Shown: piece after piece, positions 32,365 to 43,056 of the stretch
How positions within the stretch are numbered: position 1 is the first letter of the stretch
Layout: every line of letters begins with the position of its first letter
From: Nesterenkonia pannonica
Lineage (GTDB): Bacteria > Actinomycetota > Actinomycetes > Actinomycetales > Micrococcaceae
DNA: 64,000 bases
Direction of reading: 5' to 3'
Assembly (NCBI RefSeq): GCF_019575955.1
Contig: NZ_CP080575.1
Location: 2,108,001 to 2,172,000, forward strand
The notes under the pieces: generated by a model
The model's database searches: none
What the model was told of the DNA's origin: nothing
What the model saw: the letters and a program-made list of their open reading frames with translations, nothing else
Position numbers and translations under genes: made by a program

Positions 32365-33741
32365 TCAGCTCCAGTCGACGCTGAGGTACTGCGGCTCGGT
32401 GAACTCCTCGATGCCGAACTGCCCTCCCTCGCGGCCGATGCCTGACTGCTTCACACCGCCGAACGGCGCACTCGGGTCCGAGACGATGCCGCGGTTGATC
32501 CCAACCATCCCCGCCTCGAGGCGTTCGCCGATCTGCATGGCCAGCTTCAGGTCGCCCGCGTAGACGTAGGACGCCAGTCCGACGGCGGCGCGGTTGGCCT
32601 CAGCGATGACCTCATCCTCGTCGCGCCACGTGACCAGAGGAGCGACAGGACCGAAGATCTCCTCCCCAGGATGGCTGCGTCTGCGGCGACCCCGGTGAGC
32701 AGCTGGGGCGCCACAAAGGTGGGGCTTACTGACGGCGGCAGCTCAGCCTGAGCGCGCACCTGGGCACCGTCTGCCGCTGCTGCCTCCACCAGGGTGCGGA
32801 TGCCGTCCGCCGCCTTCTCACTGATGACCGGCCCGATCTCCGCACCCTGCGCCGCGTCGCCGACCCGCAGAGCTGCGATGCGTTCGCCGAACTTCGCGCT
32901 GAACTCCTCAGCCACATCCTCGTGGACGTAGAAGCGGTTCGCCGCGGTGCAGGCCTGACCGCCGTTGCGGAACTTCGCCACCATGGCACCAGCCACAGCA
33001 GCGTCGATGTCCGCGTCGGCGGTGACGATGAAGGGGCGTTGCCGCCCAGCTCCATGGACGTGTTGATCACACGCTCGGCGCACTGGCGCAGCAGCACGCT
33101 GCCCACCCCGGTCGAGCCCGTGAAGGAGAGCTTGCGGACCCGGTCATCGGCCAGCCACGCGGAGACGACCCCGCCGCATCAGAGGTCGCTGCCACCTGCA
33201 CGAGACCTTCGGGAGCCCGGCTTCGCGGAGGATCTCAGCGATGGCGAAGGCGGTCAGCGGAGTTTCGGCAGCTAAGCTTGAGCAGCACGGAGCAGCCTGC
33301 GGCCAGCGCCGGACCGATCTTCCTCGTGGCCATCGCGGCGGGGAAGTTCCACGGGGTGATGAGCACGGCCACCCCCACCGGATGCCGGGTCACGACGTTG
33401 CGCACTCCCGGCGGGTGCTTCGGCGTACTGGCCGGGAGTCCGGACAGCCTCTTCGGCGTACCAGCGGAAGAACTCTGCCGCATAGGTGACCTCCGCCGTC
33501 GCGTCGGCCCGCGACTTCCGTTCTCCGCAACAATCAGGTCCCGAAGCCGCTCCGCCTGCGCATGCATGCCGTGGAACGCGGCCATGAGCACCTCCGCACG
33601 GTGACGCGGTGCGGAGGTCCGCCACTGCTCGAAGGCGGCCTGAGCCGCGTCCACCTGAGCCGCGGCCTCGTGGGGCGCGGTGTCGGCGACGGTGCTGATG
33701 GTCTCCCCGGTGGCGGGGTTGGTGACGGTGAGCGTCGTCAT
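32365..33741 (-). CDS. gabD: Succinate-semialdehyde dehydrogenase-type aldehyde dehydrogenase (frameshifted)
   Basis: NAD(P)-dependent ALDH of about 458 residues. Cofactor and catalytic motifs in order: [43 protein letters not shown] (general base Glu) and [13 protein letters not shown] (catalytic Cys). The C-terminal [14 protein letters not shown] segment matches the SSADH subfamily. Frame changes are near 33515, 33430, 33273, 33170, 33045 and 32670; that at 33273 is a GCTAAGC. It follows gabT directly, so succinate semialdehyde is the expected substrate. Confidence 0.88.
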
Positions 33742-33785
33742 GTGCGGTCTCTCTCTGGTCGTAGGAACGAAGCGGTTCGGGCGGC

Positions 33786-35117
33786 TCAGTGTGCGGCAAG
33801 CGCGTCAGTGATGACGCTGAGCCCTTCGCGGAGCAGCTCGTCGCTGATGGTCAGGGGCGGAAGGAGGCGAATCACGTTGCCGTAGGTGCCGCAGGTCAGG
33901 GTGATGACGCCCGCGCTGCGCGCTGCGGCGGCGACGGCGGACGTCAGGGCCGCGTCGGGCTCTCCGGTGCCGGGGTCGACCACTTCGAAGGCGAGCATGG
34001 CGCCGCGGCCGCGGATCTCACCGATGCGGGCGTCCTGCTTCTGGGCGGCGCGCAGGTGCTCCATCGCGATGGCCTCGATGCGAGAGGCCTCCTGGAGCAG
34101 GTCGTCCTGCTCGATGGTCTCGATGGCGCCCAGTGCTGCCGCGCAGGCCACAGGATTGCCGCCGTAGGTGCCGCCCAGGCCGCCGGGGTGCGCGGCGTCC
34201 ATGATGTCCGCGCGCCCGGTGACGGCCGAGAGCGGCATGCCGCCGGCGATTCCTTTGGCGGTGGTGATGACGTCGGGCTGGATGCCCTCGTGCTCGGAGG
34301 CGAACCACTGTCCGGTGCGCGCGAAGCCCGTCTGGATCTCATCGGCGATGAAGACCACGTCGTTGTCGCGGCACCACTGGGTGATGCGCTGAAGGAAGCT
34401 CGGGGCGGGCACGATGAAGCCGCCCTCTCCCTGGATGGGCTCCATGATGACGGCGGCGAGGCTGGATGCTCCGATCTGCTTCTCGAGCTGGTCTATGGCG
34501 CGATCGGCGGCCTGATCTCCGCTGAGTCCGTCCCGGTAGGGGTAGGAGCCCGAAACGCGGTAGATCTCGGAGGCGAAGGGGCCGAAGCTGTGCTTGTAGG
34601 GCATCGACTTCGAGGTGAGAGCCATGGTGAGCGTGGTCCGCCCGTGATAGGCGTGGTCGAAGGCGGCCACTGCCTGCTTGCCGGTGAAGGCGCGGGCGAC
34701 CTTCACCGCGTTCTCCACGGCCTCCGCCCCGGAGTTGAACAGCGCTGTGCGCGTGGGTCCCGGCACCGGCGTGAGCTCTCCGAGCTTTTCGGCGACGGCC
34801 ACGTATCCCTCGTAGGGAGTGACCATGAAGCAGGTGTGCGTGAACTGCTCGACCTGCTCCTGCACGCCTACCACGACCCTGGGCGCAGAGGCGCCGACGG
34901 ACGTCACCGCGATGCCCGAGCCGAGGTCGATCAGCCGGTTGCCGTCGACGTCCTCGACGATGCCGCCCTCTGCGCGCACGGCAAAGGTCTGCATCAGGGA
35001 CGCGACGCCCGCGGGCACGGCGGCCTTCTGGCGGCTGAGGAGCTCGGCGGCCTTGGGGCCGGGGAGGTCGGTGACGAGGCAGCGGGACTGGGGCAGGGGC
35101 GTGGAGGCAGACGTCAT
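33786..35117 (-). CDS. gabT: 4-aminobutyrate aminotransferase
   Basis: Intact 443-residue class III PLP aminotransferase that converts GABA and 2-oxoglutarate to succinate semialdehyde and glutamate. Motifs: [34 protein letters not shown], the Glu/Asp pair EPIQGEGG and [13 protein letters not shown], and the PLP lysine in [16 protein letters not shown] 44-bp gap separates it from gabD, forming gabTD. It is divergent from a LysR regulator with an inverted repeat between them. Confidence 0.94.
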   Translation of the reverse strand: MTSASTPLPQSRCLVTDLPGPKAAELLSRQKAAVPAGVASLMQTFAVRAEGGIVEDVDGNRLIDLGSGIAVTSVGASAPRVVVGVQEQVEQFTHTCFMVTPYEGYVAVAEKLGELTPVPGPTRTALFNSGAEAVENAVKVARAFTGKQAVAAFDHAYHGRTTLTMALTSKSMPYKHSFGPFASEIYRVSGSYPYRDGLSGDQAADRAIDQLEKQIGASSLAAVIMEPIQGEGGFIVPAPSFLQRITQWCRDNDVVFIADEIQTGFARTGQWFASEHEGIQPDVITTAKGIAGGMPLSAVTGRADIMDAAHPGGLGGTYGGNPVACAAALGAIETIEQDDLLQEASRIEAIAMEHLRAAQKQDARIGEIRGRGAMLAFEVVDPGTGEPDAALTSAVAAAARSAGVITLTCGTYGNVIRLLPPLTISDELLREGLSVITDALAAH

Positions 35118-35153
35118 ACTCCGATGATCAGGGTGAGCTGTTCATGCCGTCCA

Positions 35154-35190
35154 ATGCCTGATTGGGCGTTTGAGTATACGCTTCAGGCAT
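35154..35190. promoter_or_regulatory. Inverted repeat ATGCCTGA-N21-TCAGGCAT between gabT and lysR
   Basis: Perfect 8-base arms (35154-35161 and 35183-35190) separated by 21 bases in the 71-bp divergent promoter region. The right arm covers the lysR start codon, and TATACG at 35175-35180 could be the lysR -10 box, giving a nearly leaderless message. The arm spacing of about three helix turns fits a LysR tetramer site and autorepression. Confidence 0.55.
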
Positions 35191-36091
35191 GGAACTCCGT
35201 CTGCTCCGCTACTTCGCCGCCGTCGCTGAGCACGGCACCGTCTCTGAGGCCGCGTCGGTCCTGCGGATCAGCCAGCCCTCGCTCTCGCGGCAGATGAAGA
35301 AGCTGGAGCAGGATGTGGGCCTTCAGCTGTTCACACGGGCAGGCACGCGCAACATTCTCACCTCGGAGGGGCGCGAGTTCCTCGGCGCCGCACGGGCTGT
35401 GCTCGCCAAGCAGGCCGAGGCCTCGCAGCTGGCGCAGGTGCTGGCTCAGGGGCAGCTCTCCAGCGTGTCGCTGGCGGCGCCGCGGACCACGCTGATCGAC
35501 ATCGTCGCACCCTTTGTGGCCACTTTCCGCCAGCAGGACCCCGTGCCTGATGTGAGCGAGATCAGCATCGACCCCGACCTGGAGCGATCACTCTCCGAGC
35601 ATGACCTGGTGGTCACCGCCCGCCCCGCATCAGCGCTTCCCACGGGGCTGCCCGCCCAGACGCTTGATCTGGCGCGCCTGCCCGTGTGGGCCTACGTCCC
35701 CGCTCATCACCGGTGGGCAGAGCGTGAGGCCGTCGAGACGGCGGACCTGGCCCAGGAGGTCATCATCACCCCGTCCGGCGAGTTCAGGGCGCGGGAGCTG
35801 CTGGACGCGGCCCTGCAGCTGGAGGGGACAGCGCCGTTGGGCCGCGTGGAGACCAAGCACGGCCGGGTGGCGCAGGCACTAGCGGCTGCGGGCCGGGGCG
35901 TCGCAGTGGTCTCGGACGACGCACACTTCGACCTTCGCCCGCTGCGGCTGCATCACCGGGGCAGCTTACTCACCGTCGGACTCAGCGTCCAGTGGCGCAC
36001 GGACCACCACGCAGCGGAGGCACTGCACGAACTGGCTCTGCGGCTGCGGAGCTTCTGCGGCGAGCGCTACGGGCACACGCTGCCGGACTGA
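35189..36091 (+). CDS. LysR-family regulator of gabTD
   Basis: Intact 300-residue LysR-type protein. The N-terminal winged HTH is textbook: LRYFAAVAEHGTVSEAASVLRISQPSLSRQMKKLEQDVGLQLFTR. The substrate-binding-fold domain occupies residues about 90-290. Divergent from gabT over 71 bp containing the inverted repeat described separately, so it most likely activates gabTD in response to GABA or succinate semialdehyde. The inducer is not visible from sequence. Confidence 0.92.
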   Translation: MELRLLRYFAAVAEHGTVSEAASVLRISQPSLSRQMKKLEQDVGLQLFTRAGTRNILTSEGREFLGAARAVLAKQAEASQLAQVLAQGQLSSVSLAAPRTTLIDIVAPFVATFRQQDPVPDVSEISIDPDLERSLSEHDLVVTARPASALPTGLPAQTLDLARLPVWAYVPAHHRWAEREAVETADLAQEVIITPSGEFRARELLDAALQLEGTAPLGRVETKHGRVAQALAAAGRGVAVVSDDAHFDLRPLRLHHRGSLLTVGLSVQWRTDHHAAEALHELALRLRSFCGERYGHTLPD

Positions 36092-36327
36092 GCCCGGAGC
36101 GGACCAAGGCGGCATCGTCCCGCGTCGTCAGCCCGTTCGGAGGGACGCCGTATATATTGTGCGGTGCACCTGACGCGGCACCGTGCTTCGCTGCAGCGGG
36201 TGCAGGCGCGGCGGCGGCCAGCCTCTCGGCTCACCTAGCGATCTGCACGCCCTACCACCGTTAGGAGGGCCCCGAAGAGAGGCGGGAAGCCGCCGCGCCG
36301 CCTCCGGACGAGCCGATGCTCCGCGGC
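36092..36327. other. Convergent intergenic gap
   Basis: 236 bases between the ends of lysR and dppB. It contains TATATATTGTG at about 36150-36160, a promoter-like AT island that is surprising between convergent genes, and GC-rich short repeats after it. No convincing terminator, RNA gene or coding region was seen. Confidence 0.35.
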
Positions 36328-37324
36328 TCAGCTGACTGCAATGCGCGGGTCGGCCACTGACTGAAGAACATCCGCTGCCGTGTTGGCCACCACGTACACT
36401 GCGCCGAGGATCAGCGTGACGCTTACCACCGCAGGAAGTCCGCCACGTTGAGGCTTGCGCCGAGGTAGGAGCCCATGCCGCCCCAGCTGAACACCTCCTC
36501 GACCACCAGAACCCCGCCGAGCATGAATCCCAGCTGCAGAGCCCCATCGACAGGGCCGCATTGACGGAGTTCCTCAGCACGTGACGGAACAGCACACTGG
36601 TCCCGCGCAGACCCTTGGAGTCAGCGGTCCGGATGTAGTCCTGACCGTAGGTCTCCATCAGCGAGGAGCGCAGAACCCGTCCTACGGCGAGCGCCGGGGC
36701 CAGTGCCAGCGCCACCGCAGGCATAGCCATGTGGTGGAGCGCCTGAGACAGAAGTTCCAGCTGGCCGGTGAGCAGGGCGTCCAGCGTGTAGAACCCGCTG
36801 GGACCATCCGGACTCGGGCCTCGCCCCTCGAGGGAAGGATCCCGAGGTTGCGATAGAAGATGATGAGCCTGAGGATGCCGACCAGGAACGTGGGAATGGT
36901 CGAGCCGACGAAGAGCAGCCCCGGAAGAGTGAGGCGCCGGGCCAGCGAAGCATCGAGGAGACCGCGAACGCCACCCCCAGGATCAGCGCCAGCACGAAGG
37001 CGAAGAGGACCAGTTCGAGGGTCGCGGGCATGTAGGCCAGCAGATCGTCCATCACCGGCCGTCGGGTGCGGAAGGACATGCCCAGGTCTCCCACCAGGAG
37101 CCCTCCTAGGAAGCTGACGTAGCGGACCAGAAGCGGGTCATCGAGTCCGTAGCGCTCCCTGGCGGCGGCGATCGCCTCCGGGGAGGCGGTCGCACCGATG
37201 GTCGCGGCCACCGGGTCCTGCCCCGAGATCTCCTGAAGAATGAACATCACCGTGGCCAGCACCCAGAGCAGACCGATCAGGAGGCCAAGCGAATGAGCAG
37301 AAAGCGCAGCCGTGCGGAGATCAT
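36328..37324 (-). CDS. Peptide/nickel-type ABC importer permease (DppB-like; frameshifted)
   Basis: Inner-membrane permease of a family-5 (dipeptide/oligopeptide/nickel) importer, about 330 residues. Start MISARLRFLLIRLAS, then the DppB-typical ATIGATASPEAIAAARERYGLDDPLLVRYVSFLGGLLVGDLGMSF (given in parts: AARERYGLDDPLLVRY, GDLGMSFRTRRPV) and C-terminal helix VVSVTLILGAVYVVANTAADV with VADPRI. ATG 37324 overlaps the DppC stop (ATGA). Frame changes are near 37272, 36950, 36830, 36545 and 36430. Last gene of the LacI-controlled operon. Confidence 0.83.
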
Positions 37325-38244
37325 CGGATCAGCTCCTGTTCGCGAGACGATTGCGGACGCCGTCGCCGCGAGGTTGGAGATCAGGCTGAGCAGGGCCACG
37401 CAGGCACCCGGGATGACCGGCACCCACCAGGCGTTGAGGATTTCGGCCATGCCCCGCGAGGTGTCAGCGCCCAGCTCCGGGGCCGGAGCGGGCTGCCCCA
37501 GCCCCAGGAAGGACAGGGTGGCCAGCACGAGCACTACGTTTCCGATGTCCAGGCTGGCGGTCACGATCGCCGTAGGCACCGTGCCCGGCAGCAGATGCCG
37601 CCACATGATGCGGAACCAGCCGACGCTTACCATCCGTGCGGCCTCAACATGCGGACGCACAGCCAGTGCGCGGACCTCGCTGCGGATGATGCGCGCGTAG
37701 TAGGGCCACCAGACGATCGTCACGGCTATGAACGTGTTGGTCAGCCCGGGACCCAGAGCCGCGGCGACCGCTACGGCGACGATCATCGACGGCAGGGCGA
37801 GGAAGACCTCCGTGAACCGCATCAGCACGGTGTCGACCCAACCGCCGTGCATCCCGGCGACCAGGCCGACGACCATTCCGATGATCAGCCCGACGACGGT
37901 GACGATCATCGCCAGCAGCCATGAGGTGCGCAGTCCCATCAGGGTGCGCGAAAGGAGGTCACGGCCGAGCATGTCCGTTCCCAGAAGGTGACCGTCGCTG
38001 AACCACGGCTGCCGCGGCGCGCCGACCGGCTGGACCGGGTCGTGAGGTGCAAGCCAAGGAGCTGCGACAGCCACGAGGGTCATGATCACCAGCAGGCTGA
38101 TGAACGCCCAGTCTGCTGCGGCCCCGCGGCTGCTCCACCACGCGACCGGACTCATCCGACCCAGCATCCGGAACCTGGGCTCCGGGGAGGCGGGCCCTCG
38201 GGTGCGGCACCCGCTGCCGTGGAGAGAGGGGGCGCTGCGGTCAT
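37321..38244 (-). CDS. Peptide/nickel-type ABC importer permease (DppC-like; frameshifted)
   Basis: Second permease of the importer, about 307 residues. LLGTDMLGRDLLSRTLMGLRTS is the conserved DppC segment after helix 1; the EAA-type loop is around EVRALAVRPHVEAARMVSVGW. An N-terminal Pro-rich head opens at ATG 38244 and changes frame near 38190. The last residues most likely read REQELIR in the alternative frame, so the TGA overlaps the DppB start. Substrate specificity lies in the binding protein. Confidence 0.83.
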
Positions 38245-38316
38245 CGTCCGCTCCCTCGGGGACGAAGCAGGCCACGGAATGCCGGAGCGCACGGGGCACT
38301 GCGGTGCTGAGCGCTA

Positions 38317-39160
38317 TCAGGTCAGCTTCCTGGTCATCAGGAAGCGGACCTTCTCCGTATCCTGCCGGACGGTCGAAGGTGTGCCCTCGGGCGGGCTAGG
38401 CGCCCTGATGCGCGACGACCGCATCGCCTGGGGCGCCTCGGGTCCGGCACGGCGGCCAGCAGCTGGCGCGTATAGGGGTGCCGGGCATCATCGATGATGC
38501 TGTCAGCTGGGCCGAGCTCGACCACACGGCCGTGGTGCACCACAGCGATGCGGTCGCTGACCATGCGGGCGACCGCGAGGTCGTGGGTGACGAAGACGAC
38601 CGCGATGCTCAGCTCGATGCGCAGCTGATTGATCAGCTCGAGCACCTCAGCGGCGACCGACACATCCAGGGCGGAGGTCGGCTCGTCGCAGAGGAGCACC
38701 TTGGGCGGGACGATGGCGGCACGGGCCAGAACCACTCGCTGCCGCTGACCGCCTGAGAGCTCCCCGGCTTCGCGTCCAGCACGGAGAGCGGCAGACCTAC
38801 GTGTCCGATCATGTCAGCGATGCGCTCCCGCCTCTCGTCCGCGCCCACGCTGCGGGGAAGCGCTCGAGCAGCATCTCCTGACCGTCATCCAGGGAGTCAG
38901 AGAGGATCCGGCGTCCTGGAAGACCATCTGCACATCGGGGCTGGTGGGCCCGGTGATCGTGCCGGAGGCGATCTTCTTCTGCAGGCCGCCCACGGCTCGC
39001 AGAATGGTGGACTTTCCGGAGCCGGACTCCCCACCACTGCGATCGACTCGCCGGGCTGGACGTAGAGCGTCACCCCACGCAGAGCACGAAGGGTGGTGCG
39101 GCGGCCCTTCTCGTCCCTGACCGCGAAGGTGCACTCGATGTCATGGGCGGCGATCAGCGG
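38317..39160 (-). CDS. ABC importer ATPase (DppF-like; frameshifted)
   Basis: ATP-binding subunit of the importer. FAVRDEKGRRTTLRALRGVTL, Walker A ESGSGKST (interrupted near 39028), Q-loop MVFQDAGSSLTPWMTV, signature LSGGQRQRV (interrupted near 38760), Walker B VLLCDEPTSALD and H-loop VFVTHDL are seen. The start is unclear: reading begins around LIAAHDIECTF at about 39160, overlapping the DppD stop, with no standard start codon at the expected distance from AAGGGGAG. The C-terminus probably ends RFLMTRKLT in the third frame at 38317. Confidence 0.78.
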
Positions 39161-40013
39161 CTCCCCTTCGAGGTCACGCCCGGGGCAGGAGGCGGGCCCG
39201 GCACGTCGAGGGAGAGCCTGGCCGCGAGCAGTCGTTTCGTATAGTCGGCCTTCGGGGCCGAGAGGATCTGGTGGCTGGGTCCCTGCTCCACGATCTCGCC
39301 CGCGTTCATCACCACGATCCGGTCCGCGATCTGGCCGGCGACCCCAAGGTCGTGGGTCACCATGACGACGCTGCACCCCAGCCGCTGCTGCGTCTGCTTC
39401 AGCAGCGCAAGGACCTGCGCCTGCACCGTGACGTCCAGCGCAGTGGTGGGCTCATCGGCGATGATCAGCTCCGGGTCGCCTGCCACAGCCATCGCGATCA
39501 TCGCCCGCTGACGCTGTCCGCCGGAGAGCTCGTGGGGATAGGACCTGTACCTTCGGCGGGGCTCAGGGATGCCGACCGCCTCCATCAGGCGGATGGACTC
39601 CTCGGCCGAACCTGACTTCTCCGTGATCTGGCTGCCCACGTGCATGGTGGGGTTCAGTGAACTCATAGGATCCTGGAATACGACGCCGATCCGGTGCCGT
39701 CTCAGCTCCCGCAGCGCCTTTGGGCTGATGGCGCTCATGTCGTGCCCAGCAGCTCGTATCTCGCCGTCGATGTGCGGACGGGACGATTCCGGCAGCAGCT
39801 TCATCATCGACATGGTCATCACGGATTTTCCGGAGCCGGATTCTCCGACGATGCCGACGATTTCACCTCTGCCGATCTCCAGATCGATGCCTTTCAGCAC
39901 ATCAGAGCGGACCCCATTGCGCTCGAGGCTGATGTGCAGATTCTTCAGGCTGGCGACCGGCTCTGCGGCTCTCTGCGTCGGAGCGGGGCTTACTTCTCCT
40001 TCAAGGCTGTCAT
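39154..40013 (-). CDS. ABC importer ATPase (DppD-like; one probable frameshift)
   Basis: First ATPase of the importer, about 287 residues. Walker A GIVGESGSGKSV, Q-loop VVFQDPMSSLNP, signature ELSGGQRQRAM, Walker B LIIADEPTTALD and H-loop VMVTHDL are all intact. I place the start at ATG 40013, which has AAGGAAGAG 5 bases upstream and overlaps the MFS stop (ATGA). This requires a small indel at 39989-39993, inside the recurrent TAAGC pattern. The domain itself is undisturbed. Confidence 0.85.
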
Positions 40014-41380
40014 CGCGTCTCTTCCTTCGTCGTTCGGACAGAATGGTGTTCCCAGGCACGCTGCTTGGCGGCCTCTCGTTGGGAGATGTCCGCAGCGACG
40101 ATCTCCTCGACTCGCTGCTGCCTGACCGGGACGTGAGCATCAGCAGGCTTAAGCAGCGATGGCGCAGAAACCGGCCGCTCCGAGCCAGAGCACTGAGGCG
40201 CCGAACGTTTCGAGCACGAATCCGCCGAGCACGGGCCCGATCACCATCGCCAAGGACTTATGCATGGAGAAGATCCCTGGTAGCGGCCCCGTCGAGCGGG
40301 CTCTGCGAGGTCTGCGGCCAGGACTGGGCCTGCGGGTGCGAGCCCATCTCCCCAGCGTCCAAATCGTCACTGCTATGAAGTAGACGACCAAGGTGGTCGC
40401 CGCGGCCTGGAGCCCCACCCCAGAGCCGTCACCAGAATGAACAGCGCCACGCACACATTTCGCGGAAGTCGCCCGAAGAGCCGAGCAGTGGGGATCTGCA
40501 GGATGCACAGCAGCACCCCATTGAGGGTCAGCAGCAGCCCGTAGGCCGAGGAGGGGAACCCCTGCTCGGCCATCACCAGCGGAAGGGTGGTGGTCGACTG
40601 CACGTAGACGATCGAGTAGATGAGCATCACCAGGCCGAATGTGATGAACGTTCTGTCCCTGAGCACCTGGCGCAGCCCGCCCTTCTCCACCGGCGGGCTG
40701 TTCTGGATGCTTACGCGCATCGAGGCGTCCGGCTCCTGCCCGCGGCGGCGCCGGCGCTTTCCCGCCACGGCTCCCGCAGCGTTGGAGTCGGGCACTTTGG
40801 CCACCAGCACAGCCATTGAGGCAGTCAGCATGGCCGCCTGCCCGTAGAAGATGAGCTCGATGCGACTGTCTGCCATGAATCCCGCGAGCAGCGGACCGAT
40901 CGCGTAGCCGAGGTTCACCGCCCAGTAGTTGTAGTTGAAGGCCAAGCGTCGGTGCGCGGGCTCCACGAGGTCACCGATCATGGTGGCGATCACCGGGTAG
41001 GAGCAGCCGTTGAACAGCCCGTAGAGCGCCAGCAGCCCGGAGATCAGCAGAGGGCCCTCCGCCGCCGGAATGAACAGCAGCACGACGACGGAGAGCAGCT
41101 GGCTGCCGACCAGGGTGATCTTGCGGCCGATGCGGTCGGCCAAGACGCCGCCGACCAGCCCTGAGACCACCACACCGACCCCGAAGGCCGCGACGACCAG
41201 GCCCGCCGATCCCGCCGTCAGCCCAACCTCGGACGTCAGGAAGATGGTCATGAAGGGGACCACGAAGTGCCCCACCATGATGATCAGTCGGACGAGCCAG
41301 AGCCACCAGAAGGGACCGGGGAGGTCTCTCAGACGACTGCTGGTCGACGCGGCCTCCGAGAGGCTCGGTGCGGTGGCCAC
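40010..41380 (-). CDS. Major facilitator superfamily transporter A (frameshifted)
   Basis: Twelve-helix MFS carrier of about 455 residues. GGVLADRIGRKITLVGSQLLS is the A-loop motif between helices 2 and 3. The stop TAA at 40149 lies in GCTTAAGCC; past it, the frame RVEEIVAADISQREAAKQRAWE ends at TGA 40010, overlapping the ATPase start, and corresponds to the natural C-terminus. Other frame changes are near 40430 and 40320. It is a close paralog of the MFS gene at 44427. An MFS gene inside an ABC-importer operon is unusual; export of a product or alternative uptake are both possible. Confidence 0.82.
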
Positions 41381-41392
41381 TGGGAATCCGGA

Positions 41393-43056
41393 CTACTCGT
41401 CGATGGACAGTCGGGCGAAGTCCACCGTCGCCGGTGCCGCGATGCTGTGAGCCTCTTCGACGCCTGAGATCCAGGGCTGGAACACCATGAAGTCGCTGAC
41501 CCAGGCGAAGGTCGGTGCACAGCCGTATTCGTAGGCCGCCTCACCCGCCTCGTTGAAGATCTCGGCGTCATCGGTGACCAGGGCCTCGTCGAGCAGCTCG
41601 TCGATCTCCTCATTGGAGCACTGCAGGTGGTTCAGGCCGCCGGACTCGCCCCAGAAGACGTGGCCGTGCATATAAGGGTTGTTCGAGTCGGGCCAGGTGC
41701 CGGAGTAGACGAACGCGTCGGGGACGCGGTCGCGTCCTCGTAGAAGTCCCCGAAGATCTCGGAGGACTGGTGAGAGGTGACCGTGGCATTCAGGCCCATA
41801 CCCTGCAGCTCTGCGGCGACCAGGTTCGCCATCTGCTCGGAGTCGGTGGAGGCGGAGCTGTGCCCGATGACGATCTCCTCCCCTCGTTCTCCGCGGCCCA
41901 CTCAGCCAGGGCCTCGGGGCTGTGCGTGAGCTCCCGGTCCTCGTAATCAGGGAGGGCGCCCTGCGGAAGTCGCCCGTTGCTGGCACGGCACTGTCACCGA
42001 GGATGTCCTCGGTGTACTGGTTCCAGTCGATCCCTTCGAAGAGGGCCACGCGTGCCTCCGGATCGGAGAGGATCTCCTGATTCGGGTTCATCAGGAAGTT
42101 GGAGAGCTGGTAGGAGGGAAGAGCGAACGCCGACAGCGCCTCGTCGTCCGTGTAGTCACCGCGCGACGAGGACGGGACTCCCTGCAGCAGGGCATGCAGA
42201 TCACCCTGCTCCAGCTCCAACTGCATCGCCGAGATCTCGGTGTAGACGGGCAGGTCGATGGTGTGGAACTCCGGGTCAGCCAGGTCCTCGTCCCAGTAGT
42301 CCTCGAAGGCCTCCAGGGTGTAGCCGTCGCCGACGGAGGCCTCAGCCAAGGTGTATGGCCCGGTGCCCGCAGAATTCTCCGCGATGTAGCCCTCAGCGTT
42401 GTCCTCGTCGTGCTCCTCGATCACCTCGGGGCTGATCATCCGCGGCCCGTACGGCGACGCCAGGTAGTCGAGGAACGCGGAGTTCGGCTCCTCCAGCACC
42501 ATCGTGACCGTGTACTCGTCCTCAGCCTGCACATCCACGCCCGCAGCCATGTAGGCAGGGCTTAAGATCAACATCGAGGCGCCGCTGGAAGGACGCTTCG
42601 ACAGCCTCCGCGTTGAACGCGGCGCCGTCGTGGAATGTCACCCTCACGCAGCTGGAAGGTGAATTCGGTGAACTCGTCGTTGATCTCCCACTCCTCGGCC
42701 AGCAGCGGAATCACGGTGGCCTCGTCGTGATTGCCGGGCTCGTAGCGGACAAGGCCCTCGTAGAGATTCGTGGTGAGCGCGAGGCCGTTGCCGGAGTAGT
42801 AGATGTCCGGGTCCGGCGGCTGACCGATGTCGTCAAGGACGCCCAGTCTCAGCACCCTGTCCTCGGGCGGCTCCTGCGCAGCCTGGGCGGTGTCGCCCCC
42901 GGCGGTGTCCGGGTCAGCTTCGGCCTCGCCCCCATTCCCGCATGCTGAGAGGGTCAGTGCAGCAATGGAGAGAACACCGGCTGCCTTCAGCGTGCCGGGC
43001 AGGCATCGTCGTCGCAGGAGTGTGTCTTCCTCAGGCTGGAAACGTGCGTTGTTCAT
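41393..43056 (-). CDS. Family-5 ABC substrate-binding lipoprotein (DppA/OppA-like; frameshifted)
   Basis: Extracytoplasmic binding protein of about 555 residues. Signal peptide with lipobox LTLSACGN, then an acidic linker and the SBP family 5 fold (LTTNLYEGLVRYEPGN, TFQLREGVTFHDGAAFNAEAV, GTGPYTLAE). Very acidic overall. Frame changes near 42645, 42560 (CTTAAGC), 41965, 41900 and 41735. The ATG at 43056 overlaps the ureohydrolase stop. Positioned between a ureohydrolase and the importer genes, it may bind a guanidino compound or a peptide containing one; this is inferred. Confidence 0.85.

Noticed and set aside
33789-35297. Plus-strand open frame of about 500 codons opposite gabT
   Set aside because: It is the antisense shadow of an intact, motif-rich aminotransferase; its predicted protein is low-complexity Gly/Arg/His with no domain.
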